NCBI GenBank assembly: GCA_020637395.1
Contig: JACJWA010000002.1
Location: forward strand, 124,001-188,000
Origin: Calditrichota bacterium
GTDB taxonomy: Bacteria; Electryoneota; RPQS01
DNA length: 64,000 nt
Reading direction: 5' to 3'
The position numbers were made by a program, and so were the translations under genes. The notes under the pieces are model-generated. The model did not search any database and had not been told where the DNA came from. It saw only the letters and a list, made by a program, of their open reading frames with translations. Shown piece after piece: positions 44,834-52,305 of this stretch (within the stretch, counting starts at the first letter, position 1; every line of letters starts with the position of its first letter).

Positions 44834-45007
44834 TTAGGTGAAGATGAGATCAACGAGGAAGGCGACTCCGTAGGCTGCTATGGACGCCAGCAGCATGACG
44901 AGCAGAGTACGGGTGCGGCCCTTGTCGAGTCCCCAATCCTCGAGATAGCGATGCAGGAAGAAGCTCGCGGGGAGGAAGACAATGGTTGAAATGACGAAGC
45001 TTCGCAT
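44834..45007 (-). CDS. Small hypothetical membrane protein
   Basis: 57 aa with two predicted transmembrane helices (FVISTIVFLPASFFLH and TLLVMLLASIAAYGVAFLVDL) separated by a charged loop (RYLEDWGLDKGRTRT). It is not recognised. No Shine-Dalgarno sequence is evident and a longer frame is open upstream, so the start is uncertain. It is divergent from the endonuclease IV gene. Confidence 0.45.
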   Translation of the reverse strand: MRSFVISTIVFLPASFFLHRYLEDWGLDKGRTRTLLVMLLASIAAYGVAFLVDLIFT

Positions 45008-45107
45008 TCTTTGTACAGAAGCAAACGCCGTTCCCGGATGTGGGTCAGACGGCTTGCAAGTGGGGAATATCCTCGCTACCTTCTCGGACACAACTCAGGA
45101 GCACGTC

Positions 45108-45944
45108 ATGTTATTCGGGGCGCACACGTCCACGGCGGGGGGACTGCACAATGCCTTCAAGTGGGGAATGGAATTTGAGTGCGAATCCATTCAGATCTTT
45201 ACGAAGAGCCAATTGCAGTGGCAGGGGAAAGCGATTGAGCCTGAGGCGATCTATCAGTGGTTTGAGGCTTGGGAAGAAGCGGGCGAGCCGCCGGTGTTTG
45301 TGCACGACAGTTATTTGATCAATCTGTCCTCACCGGATCCTGAGCTGCGAAGGAAATCCATCAACGGATTTGTGGACGAGCTTGAGCGCGCGGCGTTGTT
45401 GGGAATACCGTGGGTGAACACGCATCCGGGATCACACAAGGGAGCGGGTGAGGAAGCGGGGCTAAATAACTGCGCGGCCTCACTCAGGGAAGTGCTTCTG
45501 CGCACGGAAGATTTGGGAGTGGGGATTTTGCTTGAGACGACGGCGGGTCAGGGGGGAGATTTGGGAGCGGACTTCAAACATCTGGGATACTTGCTGCGTG
45601 AATGCCGTCAGGACGGACGGATGGGTGTGTGCGTGGACACGTGTCACATTTTTGCGGCGGGGTATGATTTGCGAACACCGGAAGCGTATGCGGAAACGTG
45701 GAAGAAGTTTGATGAGGAGATTGGATTGAGGTTTCTGCGCGCGTTTCATTTGAATGATTCGAAGTTTGAATTGGGACAGCACCGCGACCGGCATGCGGCG
45801 ATCGGAAAGGGATTCATCGGACTGTCGGGGTTCAAGTTGCTGGCGCAGGATCCGCGATTTGAAGGATTGCCGGCAACGACTGAGCTTCCCGACGAGGACA
45901 CACCGACAAGCATTGCGATCTTGAAGAAGCTAAGGGATGAATAA
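45108..45944 (+). CDS. nfo: Endonuclease IV (AP endonuclease)
   Basis: 278-aa zinc-dependent apurinic/apyrimidinic endonuclease for base-excision repair. The TIM-barrel motifs are MLFGAHTSTAGGL, VFVHDSYLINLSSP, VNTHPGSHKGAG, LLETTAGQGGDLG, VCVDTCHIFAAGYDLRT, FHLNDSKFELGQHRDRHAAI and GKGFIG. These supply the expected His, Glu and Asp metal ligands. The end reads TTELPDEDTP, a variant of the usual ETP strand. The start at 45108 has AGGAG 7 nt upstream and matches the family N-terminus. A terminator follows at 45947. Confidence 0.95.
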   Translation: MLFGAHTSTAGGLHNAFKWGMEFECESIQIFTKSQLQWQGKAIEPEAIYQWFEAWEEAGEPPVFVHDSYLINLSSPDPELRRKSINGFVDELERAALLGIPWVNTHPGSHKGAGEEAGLNNCAASLREVLLRTEDLGVGILLETTAGQGGDLGADFKHLGYLLRECRQDGRMGVCVDTCHIFAAGYDLRTPEAYAETWKKFDEEIGLRFLRAFHLNDSKFELGQHRDRHAAIGKGFIGLSGFKLLAQDPRFEGLPATTELPDEDTPTSIAILKKLRDE

Positions 45945-45946
45945 GG

Positions 45947-45977
45947 AAGAGGGCCGCACAGAATGTGCGGCCCTCTT
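45947..45977. terminator. Bidirectional terminator between nfo and cupredoxin gene
   Basis: Perfect 14-bp stem AAGAGGGCCGCACA / TGTGCGGCCCTCTT with a GAA loop between convergent genes. Confidence 0.8.
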
Positions 45978-45998
45978 GGCTTAGAAAGTATGTCGTGG

Positions 45999-46577
45999 TC
46001 AGCGCCTGCAGTTTTGAATGATGACGAAGAACTGCTGATCCACAAGTCCGGTGATCAGGGTTTCCGCAGGGCCCGTGACGGCGGCCACCGTGGAAAGCAA
46101 CGTCCATCCGCCTCCAGGGGGAGGAACGTCGTGCGTGCCGTCGGCGGTGGCGTAGATGTCATAGTTGCCATCTTGCGGAGCCTGCCAATAGAGGGTGACT
46201 TGATCGTCGGCTTCCCATTTCAACGCAACTTGTTCGGGAGTCAGGCAGGGAGCGGGAGCTTCGACGGTGACGGTGCCGACCATGCCGGAAGCTGCATGGA
46301 CTTCGCACTGGTAGTTGTAGAGTCCTTCGAGCGGAGCGTTGAAGGCGAAGTCATAGGTGAATGGGCTGCCGGTGGGGTTTCCGCTGCGGAAGATTGGCAC
46401 GGCAGAGACCTCGGATACGTTGTGTACGCCGCCGGTTTTCACCCAGCGCACTGTGTCGCCTTGCTGAATGGTGATGTTGGCCGGGACAAAGCTCAGCCCT
46501 GAGAGTGTAACGGTGTGAATGGTTGCGAAGGCACCACACGTAAAGCAGAGCAGGACACACACAAGAAACAATTTCAT
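45999..46577 (-). CDS. Secreted cupredoxin (plastocyanin/azurin-like)
   Basis: 192 aa. Signal peptide MKLFLVCVLLCFTCGAFA, then a type 1 copper domain (about 20-115) with PANITIQQGDTVRWVKTGGV and a complete ligand set: His in GVHNVSE, then Cys, His and Met in YNYQCEVHAASGMVGTV. A C-terminal Fn3-like segment (about 125-192) has no sorting motif. It is likely a periplasmic or surface one-electron carrier. A close relative forms the N-terminus of the 63932 gene. The start at 46577 is chosen because GGAG lies 6 nt upstream; the neighbouring ATG at 46583 abuts that site. The next gene upstream on this strand encodes a CXXCH barrel protein. Confidence 0.9.
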   Translation of the reverse strand: MKLFLVCVLLCFTCGAFATIHTVTLSGLSFVPANITIQQGDTVRWVKTGGVHNVSEVSAVPIFRSGNPTGSPFTYDFAFNAPLEGLYNYQCEVHAASGMVGTVTVEAPAPCLTPEQVALKWEADDQVTLYWQAPQDGNYDIYATADGTHDVPPPGGGWTLLSTVAAVTGPAETLITGLVDQQFFVIIQNCRR

Positions 46578-46682
46578 TTTCATCTCCCCTAACAGGTTGT
46601 TGAACGTCAAAAAGCAGCACAAAGGTCAGGCTACAACGTGCAAGAATTGACGTGGAATGTCAATGAAACGTGAGAGAAAAAG

Positions 46683-46707
46683 AAAACCCGCCGGTGTGGC
46701 GGGTTTT
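46683..46707. terminator. Terminator after the CXXCH barrel gene
   Basis: Stem AAAACCCGCC / GGCGGGTTTT, loop GGTGT, 20 nt past the minus-strand stop codon. Confidence 0.82.
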
Positions 46708-46726
46708 CCTCACGAATAGGCTAAGC

Positions 46727-48013
46727 TCAGAAAAAGAGATGCAACTGACACTCGAGCTGCTGTTTGTTGCGTGGCTGCAATGCCCCAGCGGTGGGCGGTG
46801 CCTCTACTGTGGAATAGAGACGGTGTCTTAGCGAGAGTTCGACCCAGGGGAGCAGGAAAGTGCTCGCGCCGATGGTCGTGCGTTCCGCTTCACCCGCAAT
46901 GTTGGAGGTTTCGGCATTGTCGAGCCAATCGTAGGCACCGAGGAGCCAGACACCTTGATAGACCATGATCTCGAGCTGAGCGGTGCTGTAGGCGCTGGTG
47001 ACGGGGAAGGGCGCCCAGAAGGGCGTCCAGTCTTTGCGATCATACTCGAAGAGCAGGGAGGTGGCAAGCCAACCGAAATTCGATGCGCCTTCGGCGGTGC
47101 CCATGCGGTTGTGCAGACCTTCGAAGGCAAGTCCGCCGAAGCCACCCCAGGCGAGCTCCTTGGACGCTGCTCCGGGGAAGCCGATCTCGGGATCGCGGGC
47201 TTTCTTGGGAGAAGCGAGTCCGCTCAGTCCGCCGCTGACGATGAACTTCTTGGCAAAGGGGAGACGTTTTTGTCCGAAGACGCGGCCTATGAAGCGCTTT
47301 TGCTGGTCGCGGTCGAGCGGGATATTGGACTGTGCGGCGGTGTAGGACGCGCTGGCATCGAATCCGAACATGCGGGTACCGGCTTCGAGTCCGGCGCCGT
47401 AGTGGGGCGGAGTCGGGGGCGTGAAGGCACCGCCGTCATAGCCAGACCAGAGTCCTGTTCGAACATAGGAGGTGTGGTCGGCGAAGCGGTAGCCATAGTT
47501 CTCCTGGAACTGTCCGCCTTTTAGCCAGGCTTTGAAGCCTGAGAGATTGGCGAGACCATAGACTTCCATTCTGCCGGACGCATCAGCGACGCCGCGGGAG
47601 AAATAGAGCATGAAGTGTTCGGAGGGGCGGACCTCAAGATAGAGATTGCCTTCCATTTGGGCGACGGTTCCGGTGTTGGTGGAAAGTCCGTCGGACAGTC
47701 CTTGAGCGGTGGAGTCGCCGTTGTCTATGGAATTGGTGGCAAGCCAGATGGTGCGAAGATCGGCGCCGATGGTGACATTCTCGGACAGCCGGGGCTTGAT
47801 CTTGTCCAGCAGCTCATAGCTGACGGGCTTGATGGGCAGGTATTGCGGCCCGAAGAAGGTGCTTCCGTAGAGTTCGCGCATGCCGTTGCCCGTGGGGTTG
47901 ACATGGCATAAGAAGCAACTTTGGCCGAACAGCGCGCTATATTGGGGACGGGCTTGGGCGTTGGATGTGAAAAGGGCGGCAAGACACAGCAAGAGGCAAG
48001 ACAACAGACGCAT
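46727..48013 (-). CDS. Outer-membrane barrel protein with an N-terminal CXXCH (heme c-type) motif
   Basis: 428 aa. Signal peptide MRLLSCLLLCLAALFTSNAQ, then ARPQYSALFGQSCFLCHVNPTGNGMRELYG, where CFLCH is a CXXCH heme-attachment motif set in the CxxCHxNPxG context seen in uncharacterised outer-membrane proteins of redox-active bacteria. The rest is Gly- and aromatic-rich amphipathic beta-strand sequence ending in an aromatic (QLHLFF), consistent with a porin-like barrel. The start at 48013 has AAGGA 8 nt upstream. Role in electron transfer or metal redox is inference. The downstream neighbour is a cupredoxin. Confidence 0.78.
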   Translation of the reverse strand: MRLLSCLLLCLAALFTSNAQARPQYSALFGQSCFLCHVNPTGNGMRELYGSTFFGPQYLPIKPVSYELLDKIKPRLSENVTIGADLRTIWLATNSIDNGDSTAQGLSDGLSTNTGTVAQMEGNLYLEVRPSEHFMLYFSRGVADASGRMEVYGLANLSGFKAWLKGGQFQENYGYRFADHTSYVRTGLWSGYDGGAFTPPTPPHYGAGLEAGTRMFGFDASASYTAAQSNIPLDRDQQKRFIGRVFGQKRLPFAKKFIVSGGLSGLASPKKARDPEIGFPGAASKELAWGGFGGLAFEGLHNRMGTAEGASNFGWLATSLLFEYDRKDWTPFWAPFPVTSAYSTAQLEIMVYQGVWLLGAYDWLDNAETSNIAGEAERTTIGASTFLLPWVELSLRHRLYSTVEAPPTAGALQPRNKQQLECQLHLFF

Positions 48014-48227
48014 GTGCAGTCCTTCGTGGAACCGTTGGTGACCATTCACTTTATGTTAAGCGAGGTCAATATACGCATTGAGAGAAGGGGGTGCAAGGGA
48101 GTTTGCCTCAGTGAATGAAAGCTGTTATATTGTGTTTTTAGGACAATTGGCAGCGATGCCACAGTAAAAATCTCGGGGTAAGGGGCCAGCGTGGCGTATA
48201 AGGCACACGTTGGCGACACAGACGAAC

Positions 48228-49040
48228 ATGTTGAAATTCGCGAAGTATCACGGTTTGGGCAACGATTTTTTGTTGTTTGACGGACGGGACGTTGGTCAGG
48301 AACATTTCACGGCGGAGCGCGTGCGAAAGCTGTGTCAGCGGCAGACCGGTGTGGGAGCGGATGGAGTGCTGTTGCGCACAAACAGCGACAATGCGGATCA
48401 TCGAATGCTACTCTGGAATGCGGATGGATCGTCCGCGGAGATCTCGGGGAACGGGCTCAGGTGTTTTGTGCTGTTCTTGAAAGATCAGGGGTACGATGTG
48501 TCGCGCGAGATCACAGTGGAAACGGGCGGGGGTGTTTTGCGTGCGCGGCACCTTGAGGACAATGTAATTGAAACGACGATGCCCGCGCCGGATTTTGCGA
48601 AGACGGGTGCGCCGGAGATGCTCGAGCTTTCGTCATTGGGTCAGATGTTTAGCGTGCTGTCGGTGAATGTGGGGAATCCGCACGGAGTGATTTTCGGGGA
48701 GGTGCGCGATATTCCGTTTGCGGAGAAGTACGGGCCGGGTTTGGAAAAGAATCCGGCCTTTCCGCAGGGCGCGAATATTGAGTTTGTGAATGTGATTTCT
48801 GAAACGTCGTGCAATCTGGTGGTGTGGGAGCGCGGCGCGGGGATTACGCTCGCGTGCGGTTCGGGGAGTGTGGCGACGGCGTGCGCGGGATGCGCGGTCG
48901 GGCATTTCAAGTTTGATACTCCGATCGCGGTGCATCAGCCGGGCGGTGCGCTGCACATCACGGTAGCGAAGGAGTTCAGGGAGATTCGGCAGCGGAGTAT
49001 TGCTGAGCGGGTGTTTGGGGGGGAAGTTGCTTGGGGATGA
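48228..49040 (+). CDS. dapF: Diaminopimelate epimerase, with Ser at the first catalytic Cys position
   Basis: 270-aa enzyme converting LL- to meso-diaminopimelate for lysine and peptidoglycan. Family motifs are KFAKYHGLGNDFLLFDGRD, GADGVLLR, LLWNADGSSAEISGNGLRCF, VNVGNPHGVIF, ERGAGITLACGSGSVATACA. The second catalytic Cys (ACGSG) is present. The first, normally in the CGNG motif, is Ser here (ISGNG). The start at 48228 matches family N-termini; a TTG six codons upstream (48210) has a better AAGG and is possible. Its pathway partner DapL follows 410 bp downstream. Confidence 0.9.
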   Translation: MLKFAKYHGLGNDFLLFDGRDVGQEHFTAERVRKLCQRQTGVGADGVLLRTNSDNADHRMLLWNADGSSAEISGNGLRCFVLFLKDQGYDVSREITVETGGGVLRARHLEDNVIETTMPAPDFAKTGAPEMLELSSLGQMFSVLSVNVGNPHGVIFGEVRDIPFAEKYGPGLEKNPAFPQGANIEFVNVISETSCNLVVWERGAGITLACGSGSVATACAGCAVGHFKFDTPIAVHQPGGALHITVAKEFREIRQRSIAERVFGGEVAWG

Positions 49041-49420
49041 GGGATGGGGGATGGGGGATGGAAGCTGACGCACGGTCTTGGCGCGTTGTCATCCTGGAAG
49101 GATCTTGGTGCGTGGGTTGGTAAGTTGGAGGGATGTGAAACGTGACGATGGGTTTGCTGCGAGATCCTTCACTGCGTTCAGGATGACAAGGTGCTTGAAA
49201 TTGTTGACGACGACTGAAATGTGTAGTTTGCTTGAATAGGTCCCTGCGGGATGACGGAGTGTTTTACATTCTTGGGTTTGCGACGAGATCCTTGCAGGAT
49301 AACAAATTGCTGGGCGTGATCGAATGAGCTCGGAGGATTTTGCGCAGCAGGGTGCGCGCTACACACAGAGACGGATTCCGGCGGGGTTTCTTACGAGGAC
49401 TGGCTGGTGACCTCGCACGG
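49041..49420. repeat. Repeat-rich gap: family T, several family G elements, decayed family A
   Basis: GGGATGAGGGATGGGGGATG words (49038-49062); GTCATCCTGGAAGGATCTTG (49089-49108); GAGATCCTTCACTGCGTTCAGGATGAC in reverse (about 49159-49187); further decayed pieces (GGGATGACGGAG, GAGATCCTTGCAGGATAAC) to 49300; and a decayed reverse family A copy (49374-49420). The gap 49041-49449 has no gene of its own. Confidence 0.75.
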
Positions 49421-49449
49421 GATGAAACTAAACATCAACGAATACGGTT

Positions 49450-50583
49450 TTGACAGCTACACGACTTACACGATTGCCTGAATATCTCTTCGCGGATTTG
49501 GAGAAGAAGATTGCGGAGAAGACGGCTGCCGGGCGGGATGTGATCAATCTCGGGATCGGCGATCCGGACTTGATGCCGCCGGATACATTCACGAAGAGTT
49601 TGCAGGAGCATGCCGCTGATCCGGATGCGCATTTCTATTCGTCGTCACGCGGCGATGCGGGCGTGCGGAAGGTGATCGCGCGCTATTTCAAGGGGCGGTT
49701 CGGCGTTGAGCTTGATCCGGACTCGCAGATCTGCGTGGTGCTGGGCGGAAAGGAAGGACTGTCGTCGCTCGGGCGCGCGTTTGTGAATCCGGGGGATGCG
49801 GTGGCGTGTCCGTCTCCGGCCTATCCGGTGTATGCGCAAGGCGTGGCGACGTTGTGCGACGGGAAAGTGCAGACGATGCCGCTCTTGCAGGAGAACGGTT
49901 TCTTGCCGGACTTGAATCTGGCGGAAGGCTCGAAGATGCTCTTCTGCAACTATCCAAACAATCCGACGGGCGCGATTGCGACGGAGTTGTTTTGGCAAAA
50001 GCTGGCGGACTTCGCGGACACGCATCAGGAGACGGTAGTCTGTCATGATCATGCCTACAGCGAGATGACGTTTGGCGATTATGTCGCGCCGTCATTCTTG
50101 CAGTACACGAGGAACGCGGTGGAGATGCACTCGCTTTCGAAGGTGTTCAACGCGACGGGCTTTCGAATCGGCTTCTGTGTGGGGCGCGCGGACATGATCG
50201 CGGCGCTCGTCAAGGCGAAATCGCAGATTGATTCCGGCGCACCGCTGATGATTCAGCGCGCGATGGCGGATGGATTGGCAGGTTATCGCGGTGCGGAACC
50301 ACCGAAGGAAGTGGTGGAGATTCGCAAGATCTACGGCGAGCGGCGCGCGTATGCGGAGCGCGCATTGCGCGAACTCGGGCTGGATGTGATTGAAAGTCCG
50401 GCGACGTTTTATGTGTGGGCGCGAGTGGGAGACGACGAATTGCCGTTTGTGCAGAAAGCGCTCGATCACGACGTGGTGGTGACTCCGGGCCGCGGATTTG
50501 GGCGGGAAGGCACGGGGTATATTCGACTCGCGTTGACGCAATCGCTTGAGCGGATCAAGGCGGCGATGGGAAGATTGGATTAA
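49450..50583 (+). CDS. dapL: LL-diaminopimelate aminotransferase
   Basis: 377-aa fold-type I PLP aminotransferase that makes LL-diaminopimelate directly from tetrahydrodipicolinate and glutamate, bypassing DapD/C/E. Markers are RLTRLPEYLFADLEKKIAEK, VINLGIGDPDLMPPD, YSSSRGDAGVRKVIARYF, FCNYPNNPTGA, the PLP Lys in MHSLSKVFNATGFRIGFCVG, and the C-terminal arginine segment GTGYIRLALTQS. The TTG start at 49450 fits the family N-terminus but has no strong Shine-Dalgarno sequence; an out-of-frame 19-codon ATG reading frame (49423) overlaps it. Co-location with dapF marks the aminotransferase route of lysine synthesis. Confidence 0.92.
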   Translation: MTATRLTRLPEYLFADLEKKIAEKTAAGRDVINLGIGDPDLMPPDTFTKSLQEHAADPDAHFYSSSRGDAGVRKVIARYFKGRFGVELDPDSQICVVLGGKEGLSSLGRAFVNPGDAVACPSPAYPVYAQGVATLCDGKVQTMPLLQENGFLPDLNLAEGSKMLFCNYPNNPTGAIATELFWQKLADFADTHQETVVCHDHAYSEMTFGDYVAPSFLQYTRNAVEMHSLSKVFNATGFRIGFCVGRADMIAALVKAKSQIDSGAPLMIQRAMADGLAGYRGAEPPKEVVEIRKIYGERRAYAERALRELGLDVIESPATFYVWARVGDDELPFVQKALDHDVVVTPGRGFGREGTGYIRLALTQSLERIKAAMGRLD

Positions 50584-50735
50584 GTCAGAAGTATGAAGTC
50601 AGAAGTCAGAATAGGTATGAGGTCAGAGGTATGAGGTATGAAACATGAAATGTGAACGGGAACGAATTGCTTTCGAGTCGTGTTTTCAGGCGATGAATAT
50701 TCATCCCCTATCCCTTATCCTTCATCCTTTCCTCT
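50584..50735. repeat. Family T low-complexity block before the GDPD gene
   Basis: GTCAGAAGTATGAAGTCAGA, GAGGTATGAGGTATGAAACA words (50584-50655), a short unique piece, then ATCCCTTATCCTTCATCCTT right up to the next start codon. Confidence 0.75.
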
Positions 50736-51440
50736 GTGGCTGATCGTTTTCGACAAATCTTGAGAGACCGCGCGATTGTGCTGGGGCATCGCGGTTCGCC
50801 GAAGAACGCGCGGGAGAACACTCTCGACTCATTTCGCACGGCTTTGGATGAAGGCGCGGACGGTGTGGAGCTGGACGTGCAGGTGACGCGCGACGGCGTG
50901 CCGGTGGTGTTTCACGACGACTGTTTTGTGACGGGGGAGAAGCTGCGGGAGTTGACTTACGCCGACATGCGCGAAGTGGCGCACGGTCTGTGCGGGCACG
51001 TGCATACGTTGGACGAAGTGCTGCGCGAATTGTCCGGCAAGGGATTTGTGAATATTGAAGTGAAGCACGCGGGGTATGAAGAAGCGATTCTGGGTGCGGC
51101 GCGGAAAGTGATGCCGAAGGAAACGTTTTTGTTTTCGAGCTTTTTGCCCGACGTTGTGCAGACATTTCGCACGCTTGCTCCGGATGTTCCGGCGATTTGG
51201 ATTGTGGCGGAAGCGATGGAGTTTGAGCAGGCGTTGGACGTGGTGCGCAAAACGGACGCGAGGGGAATTGCGTTCTGGCATGAGTTGATCACGGAGCAGC
51301 TGGCGGGATTTTTTCAGATTCACAACGTGCCGTTGTTCACGTGGACGGTGAATGATGTTGAGGAATTCCGGCGCGTGGTGGGGTTGGGTGTGGCCGGAGT
51401 GATTACGGATGATCCCGCGCGAATCGTGGCCGCAAAATGA
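50736..51440 (+). CDS. Glycerophosphodiester phosphodiesterase family protein
   Basis: 234-aa cytoplasmic-type TIM-barrel enzyme hydrolysing glycerophosphodiesters to glycerol-3-phosphate and an alcohol. Active-site motifs are VLGHRGSPKNARENTLDSF (His, Arg, Glu), EGADGVELDVQVTRDGVPVVFHDD (Glu, Asp, His) and VNIEVKH (Glu, Lys). A C-terminal TWTVNDVEEFRRVVGLGVAG motif follows. The start GTG at 50736 has only pyrimidine-rich repeat DNA upstream; a TTG at codon 9 is an alternative. Its stop overlaps the next gene's ATG by 4 bp. Confidence 0.9.
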   Translation: MADRFRQILRDRAIVLGHRGSPKNARENTLDSFRTALDEGADGVELDVQVTRDGVPVVFHDDCFVTGEKLRELTYADMREVAHGLCGHVHTLDEVLRELSGKGFVNIEVKHAGYEEAILGAARKVMPKETFLFSSFLPDVVQTFRTLAPDVPAIWIVAEAMEFEQALDVVRKTDARGIAFWHELITEQLAGFFQIHNVPLFTWTVNDVEEFRRVVGLGVAGVITDDPARIVAAK

Positions 51441-52276
51441 TCGGGCTCGCGACGGATCGGGAGTTTCCGGAGCTTTCGGGCGGCGAGGTGCTCTTGCTGG
51501 GGGAACTTGCGAAGCGCGCGCCGTGCAAGGCGGTGGTGTGGGATGATCCGGAGGAAACGTGGCGCGAGTGTGAGCAGATTGTCATTCGCTCGACGTGGGA
51601 CTACAGTTGGCAGCTTGAGAAGTTCTTGACGTGGGTTGCGGATGTGGAGCGCGCGGGGGTTACGCTCTACAACGCGCCGGAGGTGATCCGCTGGAATTGC
51701 GACAAGCGGTATTTGCTTGAATTGCAAGAGCGCGGAGTGGAAATTCCGGAGACGACGTGGATTCCGCGCGGGACGCTGACGGAGGAATTGTTGGGCGAGG
51801 TCGTGACGGGGCACGCGGTGATCAAGCCGAGTGTGTCGGCGGGAGCTTACAATACGTATCGCGTGTCCCCGGGGCACACGGTGAGGATTGCGGAGCGCTT
51901 GCACGACGTGGCGCGCGAGAAGGACTTGCTGGTGCAGGAATACATGCCGGAAATCGAGACGCGCGGCGAGTACTCTTTGATTTTTTTTCGGAATGAGTTT
52001 TCGCACGCGGTGCTGAAGACTCCGGCGGCGAAGGATTTTCGCGTGCAGTCACGCTACGGCGGCCAGCAGGTTGCGGTGGACGTGGTGGACGACGTGAGTC
52101 GTCAGGCGCGCGACGTGCTGGAGAGTATTCCATTTGACGACGCGCCGCTTTATGCGCGCGTGGACGGCGTGCTACGCGACGGGCGGTTCATTTTAATGGA
52201 GCTGGAACTAATCGAGCCGTACTTGTTCTTGGAGTATCAGGATGGCGCGGCGGGACGGCTGGCGGCTCACTTGTAG
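51437..52276 (+). CDS. ATP-grasp domain protein
   Basis: 279-aa ATP-grasp ligase-like protein of unknown substrate. The central ATP-binding part has GHAVIKPSVSAGAYNTYRVS, LLVQEYMPEIETRGEYSLIF (adenine-binding and Glu region) and a metal-binding ending ARVDGVLRDGRFILMELELIEP. The N-terminus (VIRSTWDYSWQLEKFLTWVA ... NKRYLLELQERGVEIPETTW-like) resembles RimK/glutathione-synthetase-type proteins found near D-cycloserine and peptide ligases. It is translationally coupled (ATGA overlap) to the GDPD gene. Confidence 0.85.
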   Translation: MIGLATDREFPELSGGEVLLLGELAKRAPCKAVVWDDPEETWRECEQIVIRSTWDYSWQLEKFLTWVADVERAGVTLYNAPEVIRWNCDKRYLLELQERGVEIPETTWIPRGTLTEELLGEVVTGHAVIKPSVSAGAYNTYRVSPGHTVRIAERLHDVAREKDLLVQEYMPEIETRGEYSLIFFRNEFSHAVLKTPAAKDFRVQSRYGGQQVAVDVVDDVSRQARDVLESIPFDDAPLYARVDGVLRDGRFILMELELIEPYLFLEYQDGAAGRLAAHL

Positions 52277-52305
52277 AGAATCATCATTCAATTTAACATA
52301 TCCCC

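Noticed and set aside
44982..45107. N-terminal extension of endonuclease IV
   Set aside because: Family proteins start at MLFGAHTS; AGGAG is positioned for the ATG at 45108 and the upstream residues are unlike any signal.
49423..49482. 19-codon ATG frame before dapL as a leader peptide or frameshifted start
   Set aside because: The peptide has no family similarity and no good ribosome-binding site; the dapL frame reads through normally from TTG 49450.
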